Of a DNA stretch of 64,000 nt, positions 24,446-36,589 are shown one piece after another; within the stretch, counting starts at the first letter, position 1; each line of letters starts with the position of its first letter. Below the pieces are notes generated by a model. The model saw only the letters and a list, made by a program, of their open reading frames with translations. It ran no database searches and had not been told where the DNA came from. Position numbers and translations under genes: made by a program. The DNA comes from Schizochytrium sp. TIO01 (taxonomy: Eukaryota > Sar > Bigyra > Thraustochytrida > Thraustochytriidae): the NCBI GenBank assembly GCA_004764695.1, contig SMSO01000031.1:4263048-4327047 (forward strand), in the 5' to 3' direction.

Positions 24446-24524
24446 ATCTTTGGTCGACACTTTGGAGGTAGAAGTAGAGAGCTCGTGGGTGGATGAAGAG
24501 CTAAGCAAAGGCATCCAGAAACAA
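24446..24524 (+). other. Candidate spliced exon (79 nt) in the desert
   Basis: A T-rich tract ending in TTTTAG stops at 24445 and GTAAGT begins at 24525: a good acceptor and donor bracketing 79 bases. One frame through it is open and acidic (VDTLEVEVESSWVDEELSKG...), unlike the arginine-rich noise around it. No neighbouring exon could be identified, and pyrimidine-rich DNA with AG is common in this desert. Confidence 0.25.
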
Positions 24525-25080
24525 GTAAGTTCGTGTTCCTCTGGAGGGTTTAGTTGTTCGAAAGATGTTTTGTTTATGAGTTTTACTGATTGGAATTGGG
24601 TCAAGGCGGGAGTTCATTCTTTATTTTGTTCCTCTCTTTCTTTCTCTCTTTCTTTCTTTCTTTCTTTCTTTCAAGATTGATATTGATTGATTGAGGTTCG
24701 CGAGCTGCGGGGGTCTTTCGAGCCACAGCCACCGCAGATAGCCCCACAGCGCGGTGCGTGCATGGGTAGTGGTGAGAGCAGCCTCGCTCTTGAGGCTATG
24801 GGCGGAACGCAGCACCTTCGAGCGGATAGCTAAGATAGCTAAGATAGATAGACGGCGAGAGATGAATGAATTACTTATGCTGAAGAGTTGAAACGCGGAA
24901 GGGAAACAAACTTCTATTGTGCGTTGGCAAACGAGGCTGTCTGAGAGCGAGACGATGGCGTTGAGATGCTACTACTTGAGTTGGAGAAGGAGAGGAGGTA
25001 CCGTGGCGTTGGAGATTTGAGGGCGGGTTTTATTTTGCAGGTTTCGATGGAGGTCTTCATCCTCTTTTTCCAAAATATGC

Positions 25081-25157
25081 CAAACAAACAAACAAACAAA
25101 CAAACAAACAAACAAACAAACAAACAAACAAACAAACAAACAAACAAACAAACAAAC
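25081..25157. repeat. (CAAA)n microsatellite, about 19 copies
   Basis: Seventy-seven bases of perfect CAAA/AAAC repeat. Confidence 0.98.
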
Positions 25158-26278
25158 TCGAACCCAAACGGCAGGCGCGAAGGAAGAGAAAGAAGCCTTT
25201 TTGATCGAAGTTCTTCTTAGCGACGAAAAAGCAGCGCTCTGCCTGCCTCTACGCGCACAGTCGCGAGTGCGGGGCCATTCTCGCGTGCTCGCAAGCACGT
25301 GCAGTCTTCTCCCACTACCTGCGAAGGCGCCAGTGTATGCGGAGGGGGCGCAAGCGCTGCGGGGAAGAAGGTCCCCGCAGACCGCAGAAGACACGGTTAC
25401 GCAGAGGGGGGACAGGTTGAGGATGTTTCTCCGCCAATTCCTCGCCCTGCACGAAAAGATAGGAATCTGCTCTGTCTGATCTTTTCACGCCTCGTCTAAT
25501 GGATGAATCTATCTATCTATCTATCTTCAGGCCCGCAGCCACAGCGCCTTCTCCGGCAGGAAACTGGAGCACCCCGCTAAGCGCAGCCTCCCTCCTCCGG
25601 CGCCTCATCCCGTGTCGAGTGTGCAACGGAGAGTGAAGTAAAGTCATCAAGTGAAGTGAAGTAAGTGCCTGCTTAGCGAAGAGTGCGTCTTGGCGTGAGT
25701 GTGTGTGTGAGTGTGTGAGTGTGTGAGTGTGTGAGTGTGTGAGTGAGTGTGTGGTTACTCTCTCCTCTCAAGGCACTTGAAGAAAGAGGCGGCGCTGAGA
25801 GCCTCTGTGGGAGAGTTGGAGAGCGCGAAAGAGAGTGCCGGAATTCAAAGACGCCACAGCGGGAAAGAAAGAAAGACCTAGGAGGTACTAGCTGGTTGTA
25901 GCTAGCTAGCCAGCTAGCTTATGCTGCTAAGACGCCCTTCCTCCTCGAGGTCCTTTTGACTTGCCAGCGCAGTCTCCTTTGTCTTCTTCGCTCATTTAAT
26001 CACGTCAAGGTCTTCAGGTTTAAAATGAAAAATCCTGCTTCCAGGTTCAGTTCTAGCAAGTAGGTAGGTGGCAGTAGCGTTACGAGGAGGAGTCCCGAGA
26101 GGGAGTCGGAGAGTAGAAAACTGGAAGTCGGCGAAACAAAAGGCGCAGAGATTTGCCGGAATGGAGAGTTATCGTGAGACTCCCTGAGTAGACCCAAGTG
26201 TCCTGTGAGGCACCCGTGATAGCGAGGGGGCACGGGCTGAAGGGGGCTACAGTAAGGAGAGAGTGGCGTCAGTGGAGT

Positions 26279-26307
26279 TTCGCCGAGAACTCTTCGAGAA
26301 AGAGGAA
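26279..26307. promoter_or_regulatory. Possible heat shock element upstream of polyubiquitin
   Basis: A perfect TTCGAGAA (TTCnnGAA) at 26293-26300 is flanked by a TTC (26279), a GAA (26287) and a GAA (26305) at imperfect spacing. HSFs bind alternating GAA/TTC units and polyubiquitin genes are known HSF targets in other eukaryotes. The core 8-mer alone is expected often by chance. Confidence 0.3.
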
Positions 26308-26340
26308 GAGAGGAACCGAGAGCGCCGTTGAAGAGGGGAA

Positions 26341-28049
<1,709 letters not shown>

Positions 28050-28988
28050 ATCAATGTCAAAACCGGGGTTAGTGACATTGACTTGTTGACAAAAATCTGT
28101 ATAGCTAGAAAACTCTAAGCAACGCTTTTCTTTGTTTTATTTTTTATATTTTAACTCCTTCAGAATTGTAGGATATCTTGTTTTGAAAAATCCAGGACTG
28201 AGTTTCGTTGCCCCATTTGTTGCTTGTTCTCGTTTGAAATGTCGAACAATAGAAATGCTTGCAGAATGAGGTTCTCCTTTACAAAAAAACTCGATAGGGA
28301 TTCAATATGAAGCTGTCTCGATGCATAGATTTCCACGATTTTACCTTTGCATAATCTATGGTGCGCGTCAGATGCCACCCTCGTCGCTGTACAACCAATA
28401 CATTGTAGCTTCATTTTGACATTAGGTACCTTCTTCCCCGACCTCCTTCAGAATCCAGAGTAAGCGATCGTCACCCCTTCTACCTGAAACTCTACCACTG
28501 CATACGTAGTAAAGGCCTCTAATTACCACGGTAGTACTATTCTTGCACTGAGGAATTCTCTAGACGAATGTAGGCTATTCTTAATGGACCGGCCCTCAGC
28601 TCGATTATTTTTGCTTGACTTGACTTGACTTGATTCATGAAGTTGATAGGAAAGAAACATAACCCATTCCATCCCACAACCTGCGTGTACTCTGATCGGC
28701 AGGTGCACGTTGAGTTGAAGGTGATTCAAGGATCGAAAACATCAGCCTAGAGCACGACGAGGTTTCAGAGAGCCAACTTTTTCTATCTATTAATCTCATC
28801 CTTTGCTTCTTCGCGGACAACGACGGTGGATCAGCGCCGCCGCTGAGAAGACAGCAGAGGTAACTCTAGCAAGAGAAGCAGCAGTAGCTTCGTCTGGTCA
28901 AGAGACTCTGCTTAAGCACAGTAGCCTGCAAATAAAGACACTTGGGCAAAAGAAACATTGACATTGATTGAATTTCACGCAGAGGCAA
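28050..28988. other. Polyubiquitin 3' region and upstream region of the membrane-protein gene
   Basis: A T-rich stretch at 28128-28157 probably belongs to the polyubiquitin 3' UTR. A minus-strand ATG frame at 28160-28414 (84 codons) has no recognisable features, so I do not call it a gene. CTTGA repeats lie at about 28613-28632. No other gene is visible. Confidence 0.5.
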
Positions 28989-29495
28989 ATGGGGGATTTG
29001 GAGGCTAGAGATAATAGCATGGGCGAAGATCTCTCGAGATCTTCGTGTGAAAAAGAACTTCTAGAATGGAAAATCATCGCGCTCGGGCTTATGGGGCTCA
29101 TTGTGGCATTTGTCTTTGTCCGCAGCTTCATGCTCTGGCACGTGTACAAAAAACAACGAAAAAACAAGGAGGATCATCACGGATACGCAGCACTTAATGA
29201 TGATGGAGAAGCGGGTGGAGAATTTAGTGATAGCATCAGTGAAAGCTCCAGTCTTTTCAGCCCCCCCTTTCGTCCTAATGAAGGCATTGACTTTCGGAGA
29301 GCAGCAGCAAATGTATCACATACCGAGCTATATCTCTTGACATCAGCAAGTACTGACCAGCTTCAAGCTCTTGAGCAGGCGGGGCGGGCCAGTCAGGCTC
29401 CAACCCCTACCAACCGGGACGGGCAGCAGGTAGGATACATATTACACAACCAGCAACGTCCCGCAGAGAACGAAGCCAATTCGCATACCAATTAA
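28989..29495 (+). CDS. Small single-pass membrane protein of unknown function, 168 aa
   Basis: I do not recognise a family. The protein has a short acidic N terminus, one strongly hydrophobic segment at about residues 28-53 (WKIIALGLMGLIVAFVFVRS, then FMLWHVY), and an immediate basic stop-transfer stretch (KKQRKNK, 54-60). The C-terminal part of about 105 residues is hydrophilic and rich in Ser, Gln, Asn and Ala. There is no obvious cleaved signal peptide. The positive-inside rule favours N-out/C-in topology. A single Arg sits within the hydrophobic segment (~45). The start is the first in-frame ATG; the frame is closed by a TGA seven codons upstream. Polyubiquitin lies 0.94 kb upstream on the same strand, and the next gene converges on it. 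Support is the membrane-segment pattern and AT/GC balance, not homology. Confidence 0.6.
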   Translation: MGDLEARDNSMGEDLSRSSCEKELLEWKIIALGLMGLIVAFVFVRSFMLWHVYKKQRKNKEDHHGYAALNDDGEAGGEFSDSISESSSLFSPPFRPNEGIDFRRAAANVSHTELYLLTSASTDQLQALEQAGRASQAPTPTNRDGQQVGYILHNQQRPAENEANSHTN

Positions 29496-32400
29496 AATAC
29501 AAAACATTGTAACCTACGCATTGTCTGTCCAAATTCAAACATAAAGCCATGACATCAACTCATTTTGTTTGTTCTTTTTTGCTGCTTTCTCTTTTTTATT
29601 CTTAAAAGACACATGGCACTAAACACAATTCCATCTATTAGACTGAAACAATGTTCCCCTCTACAATCGTTGCGTTTAGGTATTGCCATATTTATATTTG
29701 CGTTCTAATTTCACAATGGGCTGGCTTCATCTCTCAAGATCTAATAAATGTAGGATTGAACCACCAAGGAGTCCACAACCTTTCCCTAATCAGTGCTTCA
29801 CTTTTATGACCTGTATTTTCAGAAATATTGTTTATGTTTCTTTATTTACAAAAATTAAAGAATCAGTTTATATAGAGTAGGAGCATCATTTGAGCTTTGA
29901 AGATGTGATTAAGGGTGTCCAGTCTTTCCTTCAATTTTTTCCCGGGGCCTTCCTCTAACTATGGGAAGTATACCTGAGATGTTTCAGATTTAAGAAGCTC
30001 AAACTTTGTCCATGCAATTTGCTTTTGAATTCTTACACTACTGAACGGGAGAACAGAAACAACACCAGGCGGGGCAGGAAAAATTAAATTTGAAAATTTG
30101 TAACTCGCCATATGAACGCGAGTAGGAATAAAGGAGCCAAGTAAACTACAATGGTTCGCAAGGAGATGAGACAGCGGGCCAAATCACCCAGATATAAACC
30201 CGTCAAGCTCTAGTCCAGCAGCAACCCTAACTCCAATATTAATCAAGCACAGAAACCTAATGGAATTTCATTGATAACCTCTTATCAACACATCATTAGA
30301 CACTATCCATATCCACATTTCAAATCCTCTGCAGATTCATTCATGAGTACTGAGCGCTCGCCATAGTAAAAAAACAAGAAAATTGGCGGAATATCAAAGA
30401 CATGTGCTGAATGTCCTTCGATGTACTTCGTTTCTCCCTAGGTCCAATGATGAAAGTTGTTCATTCGTGCAAAAATGAGTTCAGTAGAGTTGCAATCAAT
30501 AGGGTGCATGAAACTTGATTAATGACCTATGAGCATTCAAGTCAGCGAAAACAGGACACCTGGTTACATTGAGACATCTGAACGCAGCACACAAAATCAA
30601 GTTGGCCAGAAGTGAGCTTCTGTTTACATCAATTCATACTTATGTTTAGCGATAGATACCCTGTTACAATAGCCTAAAACAAATAAAACAAATTTACACT
30701 TTTGGTACCTCCATTTTGTACATTGCTTTGTAATAGGAACAAATTTCCAATTGCAATTTAGAAAAAGAACTGCCCACTTGACATATTTTTTTGCATGGTT
30801 ATCCTACCATTGCCATTGCGCTGCCTCCCTCTTTTCCTTGATAAAATCTCATTGATGCTATTGCTACCGTTCAAAACATCATCATAAAACATATTTTCAT
30901 ATCTGCTGGTCTTTTGCGTGACGGACAAATACCTGCACATAAGGTTTAGAATGATAAACCTGATACAATATGTTCCTTGTCCATAGGAATTCTATTGCCG
31001 TCTAATTTCTATCAAACAATATTGAGAAATCCTATTCAAGTATTTTGCTGCAAGCGAAACTAAAGCCCAAGTGAAGATTATAAACGCATATAAATCAATA
31101 ATCCACTCTTTCTCAAAGCAAGTACTAGATCTGAGTTTTTTCATTTAAGCAAGGGCAAATGCTTCTAACAAGGTTAAGAAGTATACAACTACCGATAGGA
31201 TCTGGTCGACTTGAGACCATAATCATAAAGCAAAGTCCTTGAAGTATTGATTACTGCAACAAAGAGCACACGATGTCAGAAATTGCTTTTGTATTCCATG
31301 TTCTCAGTAACATATTCGCTGGGGTTACTAATCGAAGGACCATGATATCAAGGCATCACAAGAGTCCTTGGCACGTTAATGTATGTCCTAATCTATTAAG
31401 ATTTGTATATGATGAGAATGTGTATATTATCAGATACGAAAATGCAACTTGAGAGTGAAATTGTAGTCCATAATCAAGGAATGTGTAAGGAGAACCTATC
31501 TTAGTGGTTGAGAAAAAGAGTTGTTATACGAACCCCTTCAATGTTGCGTAATAAGAGATGCAGTCTGTTTTAGTTTCTATTGCAGATAAGTCTGTGTAGT
31601 GGAACGTGCTGACACGGATGACGAACTCAGGAGAAAGAGAAGGAGGACGATATTTATGTTATTTGGGTTTCAGATCTGAATGCAGACAGGATGAATGAAT
31701 CATGTCGGACTGAAGAGTGACAGACAGGAGAGCTAGGTTAGGTTAGGTCAGGTTAGATAAGGTGAGGTCAGGCACTTATCTATACACCACTTCAATATGT
31801 ATGAAACTTTGTAAATAGTACACATGTTTTAGAATGAATATATCAAATGCCGAAAAAGGTTTAACAATTGACAGTTGCCAAGAATGAAGATTGATAACTT
31901 CACTTTTGCATCATTCCCTCATTACATACCAATCTCCATTTCGTTTGTCACCAGGTCTAAACTGTGCCATAGTATATTTACTCTTTGCTCTAACTTACAA
32001 GCGATGCTTAACCGTGAAGGGTATCTGGGCTATAAAGTCTATAATTTTTCAATTGAAGAGTTTCTCGGCGTGGATATGAAAATAGGATAAATGGGTGAAA
32101 TATATTTTTTAAATTATCAGTTTATACGAGGAATAGGATGTTACAAGTCGCTTCCCGGAAGTTTTGCAATGTCCTGAAATCCTGTATTTTGAAAACATCC
32201 TTAAGCTTTGTAACGTCAATAGAATTTTGAGGAATGCGGGATTTTCATGCAATGCAAAACCGGAGGTGTCAGCATAGCTCGCGCATGGCGTGCTAATGTA
32301 GCTTGTTCAAGGAGTGTTCTCATAATATGATAATTTTTTTTGACATCAATCAAGGTGAGGATGTTGAATTATATGAATACCTGACAATTTATTTATATTT

Positions 32401-32529
32401 AAAAATTACTCATAGAATATATTCTCCTATGTTTTAGAAGTGACTTACATAATTGTTGGCGAGAAATAGCGTCATCAATATGAATAATATGTATGTAAAT
32501 TGAGCGTAGTAAGTTTTCATCAAAGTCTC
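29496..32529. other. 3-kb intergenic region, AT-rich and nearly microsatellite-free
   Basis: It lies between convergent genes. No supported gene, RNA or transposon was seen; the longest ATG frames are under about 75 codons. The one local feature is a GGTTAGGTTAGGTCAGG-type tract at about 31735-31772, which resembles degenerate telomere-like repeats. Confidence 0.55.
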
Positions 32530-35500
32530 TCAGAATATTGAGGGTTTCTCGTCCACCACAAAGTAAGGGAAGAGGTGCGTCACGTCTTGCCAGAATGAAT
32601 CAACAATTCCAAGACCATCACCACGGGACTTCCAGTAAACACGAATGACCTTACGCTTGCCTGAGCCGAGGTCATCAAATCGCATGTGTGACCACACATA
32701 TCCACGACGCATCAGCGCAGGGAGTGCCCATCCAATTGTTAAAGCAATATGCATTTTACTAGGATGCACTTTTGTTGCTTGCTGATGAACAACGTTGCCA
32801 CCTGCGATTTCGCGCGATGTCTCATCAGCCTCAAGATATGTCATTGTCTTCAAATCGAATCGCAGGCGAGCAATCTTGTTTGCTTTTGATGACTGATCAA
32901 ACTGAATTTCCTCCTGGTTAATCGGGCACAGGAATGAACGTTTTAATGTTTCCATCATGTATTCTTGCTCCAGAGCACCGTTAAGCATGTACAAGCCAGA
33001 GGCACTAAACATATCAAGACCAGCATTGCGATAGTTCTCAATGACTTGGGGCGGCGTTGAATCGAAAAGGTCAACAAGGAAGCGCATGAGCTGTGTCTTT
33101 GGGTTTGCAAGTGCTTCCTCATTTAAGCCAACGAGCGCCAAAACTTCAGAGATAAGGCGTGAGCTTCTCCGCCAGGTCGGCATCCAATGTTTGGGACCAA
33201 ATGGCGCATTTGCAGCGACATCGCTATTCGATTCACTGGCACCATTCTTGTCTTTGGGCGTAATCAGCTTATTTGAGCTAGGATTACCTGTGGCTGAAAA
33301 ATCACCACCATTTACGCTGCTGCTGCTGCTGCCATTATTGCTTTGGGCAACGCCTGGTGCGTTGGGGGTGTTGCCATTGTTATCTGCGTTCCATTGATAA
33401 CCTGGCTCCTTGCCAGCAGAAGCAGCAGCGGCACGGCGACTCTTAGCGACCTCATCCTTAAGATTAGGGTAAAGAGCACCTTTACCACGAGTCGTATAAC
33501 GAGCCATTCTTCCACTTGAGTGATAAGAAGACGGCGAAGATGTCGAAGAGCTTGCTCCCTTGCCACCACTCGTGCTTGCATTACTCGCTGAAGGAGGGTC
33601 AAGATCATAAGCTGCACCCTTTCCACCGTTCGAAGCGTCAAGAGGGTCATACCCTGATCCTTTGCCACTGTAGTAACCTCCTTGCTTTCCAGAAGCATCA
33701 AAAGCACTAGAGAGCTCCACGTCAAAAGTAACATCCTTGCCACCATAAAAGTATCCACCACCAAGTTTACCGCCAGAATCATAAGAAGCACCCTTACCAC
33801 CACTACCTAATGAGTCATACGATGCGCCCTTGCTGCCAGGATCAAATGTGACTTGCTTACCCACTGAGTCATAAGATGCGCCTTTGCCGGTAGAGTCGTA
33901 CATAGAACCCTTGCCTCCATATACAGAACCTTTACCTGAAGATTCATAGGCAGCGCCTTTGCCGGTTGATTCATACATGGCGCCTTTGCCGGTTGATTCA
34001 TAAATAGCCCCCTTGCCGGAGGAGTCATATACAGCTCCTTTCCCGCCTGCCTCATACAAAGCTCCCTTTCCGGTAGACTCGTAGATTGCCCCCTTACCGG
34101 TTGAGTCGTAAAGCGCGCCTTTTCCAAGGGAATCATAGCTTGCACCTTTGCCTGTTGAGTCGTAAGGAGCGTTTTTGCCACCTGCTTCGTACAAAGCGCC
34201 TTTACCCGAGGATTCATAAATGGCGCCCTTCCCGTTAGAATCGTAGATAGCCCCTTTGCCAAGAGAATCATAGCCTGCTCCCTTGCCAGAGTCATAGCCC
34301 GCCCCTTTGCTACCAATCGAGAAAGGTTCAAAACCAGCTCCTTTACCACCAAAGAGAGGATCATACCCGGCACCTTTGCCAGAATCAAAAGCCGCGCCTT
34401 TACCTCCTGGTGGGAAAAGAGACTCGTAGCCTGCGCCTTTGCCGTTAGATTCATAACTAGCACCTTTGCCAGAGGAATCATAACCCGCACCTTTGCTGTT
34501 TGGCGGGAAAAGGGACTCATAGCCCGCCCCTTTGCCTCCACTTGCGTCGTAGCCAGCACCTTTACCGTCTAAAGCAAACAGTGAACCTTTACCAGAATAC
34601 CCTGCCCCTTTGCCATCCTTACCGCCATACGACGAAGACCCCCTTCGTTGCATGTAACGGGATGGACCACCATGCCCGCTTTCAACAGCACTGAGCGAAT
34701 TTGCACTTGAAGAATGAGCACTAGCTTCGGCGAGGGGGCGGGGCCTTTTCATGCGAATCATGTCAGAGATTTCAGGACATTCTTCAATAAGAGCAGCTGC
34801 GTCATCCCATGGAGTCGAACTTGTCTGTCCGGAATCTGATATTGACCGTTCATTGAGATCTGCATTTTGGCCATTGTTTGATTCAAGGTCGTTCGCAGAA
34901 TACAAAATCGCATCCGAGTTAGCTCCTGCTGTTTTACCGCTACTCATACCAGCATGAGCACCTCGCCTTGGGGTTGCGGAAGATCCTGATGGTTGGGACG
35001 ACATGCCAGGGGGCTCCAAGCCCTTGGCGTCGCCTCGAAGAATAGCCCCCTTTGCACCTTTATGTCCAATGGGTGCGCGCTTACCTGGAGTCGAACGTCC
35101 TGCTGGGCCAACACGGCCACGCGTAGCTGTATTGGGTAAGGTTGAGGGAGACTTTACAGGCTGAGCAGATACTGCTGGAGTTGGTCCGAGCGAGACAGAT
35201 CTTTTCCCTCCTGGCATATCTGCGGCTGCTGTTGCTGGTGGTGGATTAGGAATGGTAATTGGCATGGCTAGCTTGGGTTTTTTCGCAGTAAATGATGGTG
35301 AAGAAGTTGCTGAGAGTGTGCTGGGGTCATCGTCGAGCTTTTTCTTCTTCTTCGAGGTAGTTTTTGGTTTTGGCTTGGGATTTGCAGCAGGGTTGGTGCC
35401 TGTGGTGGCAATTTCAGCTTGAAGTTCATGATAGCCCTTTGCTCTAAATCCGTTTGATCCAATATTTAAGTTGAGGTCCTTGGCCATTGGCCATGCCTCC

Positions 35501-35784
35501 TTTCGACGAATAAACCGAAGAATATCTGCTTCTACATCTGAGTTGAAGGGCCTCCTGCCTGAAGATTTACACAAATGAGCAGTAATAGACCTTCGAAATG
35601 ACTCCTCTGGTCGTTTCGGGGCTTCTTTGCGGGTATCAATCCACTCGCGATAACATGCTGTGCCGACAACGGCAGCGGGACCGCCCTTGTTATAGTGTTT
35701 GATAAAGACCTCATATGAGGACATTCCTGCGTTCTGGTGCTCATGTGGAGCATCGGGCGGTCGCCCGCTAGCGCTCTCAATCAT
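32530..35784 (-). CDS. Large nuclear-looking protein with about 37 GKGAxY(D/E) repeats, 1084 aa; function unknown
   Basis: I recognise no family. Residues ~23-125 form a compact conserved-looking region (SSYEVFIKHYNKGGPAAVVG, later RREW/RFIRRKEAWPMAKDL). A Lys-rich run (KPKPKTTSKKKKKL, ~137-150) could be a nuclear localisation signal. Ser/Pro/Thr-rich linkers lead to a repeat core at ~385-771 with about 37 copies of GKGAxY(D/E)-S/x, mostly spaced 8-12 residues apart. The last ~220 residues (from WRRSSRLISEVLALVG) look globular, with many aromatics, ending VTHLFPYFVVDE. The repeat core alternates Lys, Gly, Tyr and acidic residues, a composition typical of disordered, condensate-forming or RNA/protein-scaffold proteins (inference). 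The start is the first ATG on the strand; the frame is open 63 codons further upstream without ATG. One uninterrupted exon. Confidence 0.85.
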   Translation of the reverse strand: MIESASGRPPDAPHEHQNAGMSSYEVFIKHYNKGGPAAVVGTACYREWIDTRKEAPKRPEESFRRSITAHLCKSSGRRPFNSDVEADILRFIRRKEAWPMAKDLNLNIGSNGFRAKGYHELQAEIATTGTNPAANPKPKPKTTSKKKKKLDDDPSTLSATSSPSFTAKKPKLAMPITIPNPPPATAAADMPGGKRSVSLGPTPAVSAQPVKSPSTLPNTATRGRVGPAGRSTPGKRAPIGHKGAKGAILRGDAKGLEPPGMSSQPSGSSATPRRGAHAGMSSGKTAGANSDAILYSANDLESNNGQNADLNERSISDSGQTSSTPWDDAAALIEECPEISDMIRMKRPRPLAEASAHSSSANSLSAVESGHGGPSRYMQRRGSSSYGGKDGKGAGYSGKGSLFALDGKGAGYDASGGKGAGYESLFPPNSKGAGYDSSGKGASYESNGKGAGYESLFPPGGKGAAFDSGKGAGYDPLFGGKGAGFEPFSIGSKGAGYDSGKGAGYDSLGKGAIYDSNGKGAIYESSGKGALYEAGGKNAPYDSTGKGASYDSLGKGALYDSTGKGAIYESTGKGALYEAGGKGAVYDSSGKGAIYESTGKGAMYESTGKGAAYESSGKGSVYGGKGSMYDSTGKGASYDSVGKQVTFDPGSKGASYDSLGSGGKGASYDSGGKLGGGYFYGGKDVTFDVELSSAFDASGKQGGYYSGKGSGYDPLDASNGGKGAAYDLDPPSASNASTSGGKGASSSTSSPSSYHSSGRMARYTTRGKGALYPNLKDEVAKSRRAAAASAGKEPGYQWNADNNGNTPNAPGVAQSNNGSSSSSVNGGDFSATGNPSSNKLITPKDKNGASESNSDVAANAPFGPKHWMPTWRRSSRLISEVLALVGLNEEALANPKTQLMRFLVDLFDSTPPQVIENYRNAGLDMFSASGLYMLNGALEQEYMMETLKRSFLCPINQEEIQFDQSSKANKIARLRFDLKTMTYLEADETSREIAGGNVVHQQATKVHPSKMHIALTIGWALPALMRRGYVWSHMRFDDLGSGKRKVIRVYWKSRGDGLGIVDSFWQDVTHLFPYFVVDEKPSIF
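33466..34630 (-). repeat. Coding repeat array: GKGAxY(D/E) units
   Basis: On this strand roughly 37 units code for Gly-Lys-Gly-Ala-x-Tyr-Asp/Glu-Ser. Synonymous sites differ widely among units (GGC/GGT/GGA, AAA/AAG), while the peptide motif is kept. This suggests old repeats held by selection, not a recent slippage array. Degenerate units (GKQVTFD, GKDVTFD, GKLGGGYF) lie toward the C-terminal end. Confidence 0.9.
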
Positions 35785-36589
35785 AGCGCTAATGATAGTG
35801 TTGTGTGCGGTGTAGTTTTGTGTAGTAGAGTTGGCTCCGCGTGGAGCTCTCTTGGCTTGAAGATTTCTAACTTGTGAGAGATTTTTCCTCCGGTCTTCCA
35901 CCAATGTTATACTCCTCGGTTGCAAGTTATTTCCCAGCTCTGCGTCTGGGTTTTGCTGCGCGGAATTCGTTAATCAACGGGCCAACAAAATGTTGTGGAC
36001 ACTAGAGGACTCCCTCAACGTCCCCAACGCAAGCGGGTTTCGTTCTCGAGTCCAACAACAGTTCACTGAAGCAAGTGAAACACCCAGTATCTATTCTGCA
36101 CGTGAGAAAATATGTATACCGCACACGGCTACCTTTCCAGCTAACTCCGCCTCTAGCTGCGCAAAGGTCCCCCGGCCACGATTTCGCTGACTCGGACTAT
36201 GCTTGCCTGCTCGATTTAGTTGAGTCGATCAGCTCTTGATCTTCTTGGTTTACCAGCAAGCGCGACGTGAGGAAAAAAGGACAGACAGAAAAGCAGGCCG
36301 AAAAGCAAGCCCAGCTTTGATATGAACCTGTTTGTTACGAAAGAGAAAGGGAAATGAAGTGAAAGAAGAAAGAAAGAAAGAAACACAACAGGAAAAGAGG
36401 AAAAGAGAGAGGAAAAGGACCTCGTGCCGGTCTAGATCGCGCGGCCTAGACGCTGCGAGGTTTCTTTGTTAGCTCTTCACGCTGTTCGTTGGACAGCTTT
36501 GATCAGGAGCGAGACTGGAATAGATCCACGTTCCGCCGCAAGCCTCGGACCTGTTTCTGAGACAGGTCTGGGTTCTGCGGGATAAAGAA
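35785..36589. other. Leader and upstream region of the GKGA-repeat gene
   Basis: From the ATG at 35784 the coding frame stays open on the minus strand to a TGA at 35974-35976, with no ATG in any frame of that strand over that stretch. The 63 codons are hydrophilic and protein-like. Further up are a GAAA/GGAAAAG tract (36345-36420) and nothing else recognisable. Confidence 0.4.

Larger units (their letters stand above)
21666..26340. other. Gene desert before polyubiquitin
   Basis: No confident gene. A minus-strand open frame at 21955-22152 (RFPETGVDSPLVKALLETHC-type sequence) looks protein-like but has no partner. Sequence becomes GC-rich and repeat-rich again from about 22600: CCTG (22697-22717), a GTTA/GAAA compound tract (23917-24044), CTTT (24635-24674), AAAC (25081-25157), ATCT (25506-25526) and GTGA/GTGT (25690-25752). 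A splice-bracketed candidate exon is listed separately. Confidence 0.45.

Noticed and set aside
24914-25394. Minus-strand frames with repeated CLFV
   Set aside because: Translation of the (CAAA)n array.
28160-28414. 84-codon minus-strand ATG frame just after polyubiquitin
   Set aside because: It ends inside the probable polyubiquitin 3' UTR and shows no domain or coding signature.
29727-29800. tRNA-like T-arm on the minus strand (GGTTCAATCC with partial stem)
   Set aside because: The T-stem is imperfect, the acceptor ends do not pair and no proper anticodon stem forms.
33807-34559. 250-codon minus-strand frame with repeated short motifs
   Set aside because: Alternate-frame shadow of the GKGAxY repeat array in the same DNA strand.
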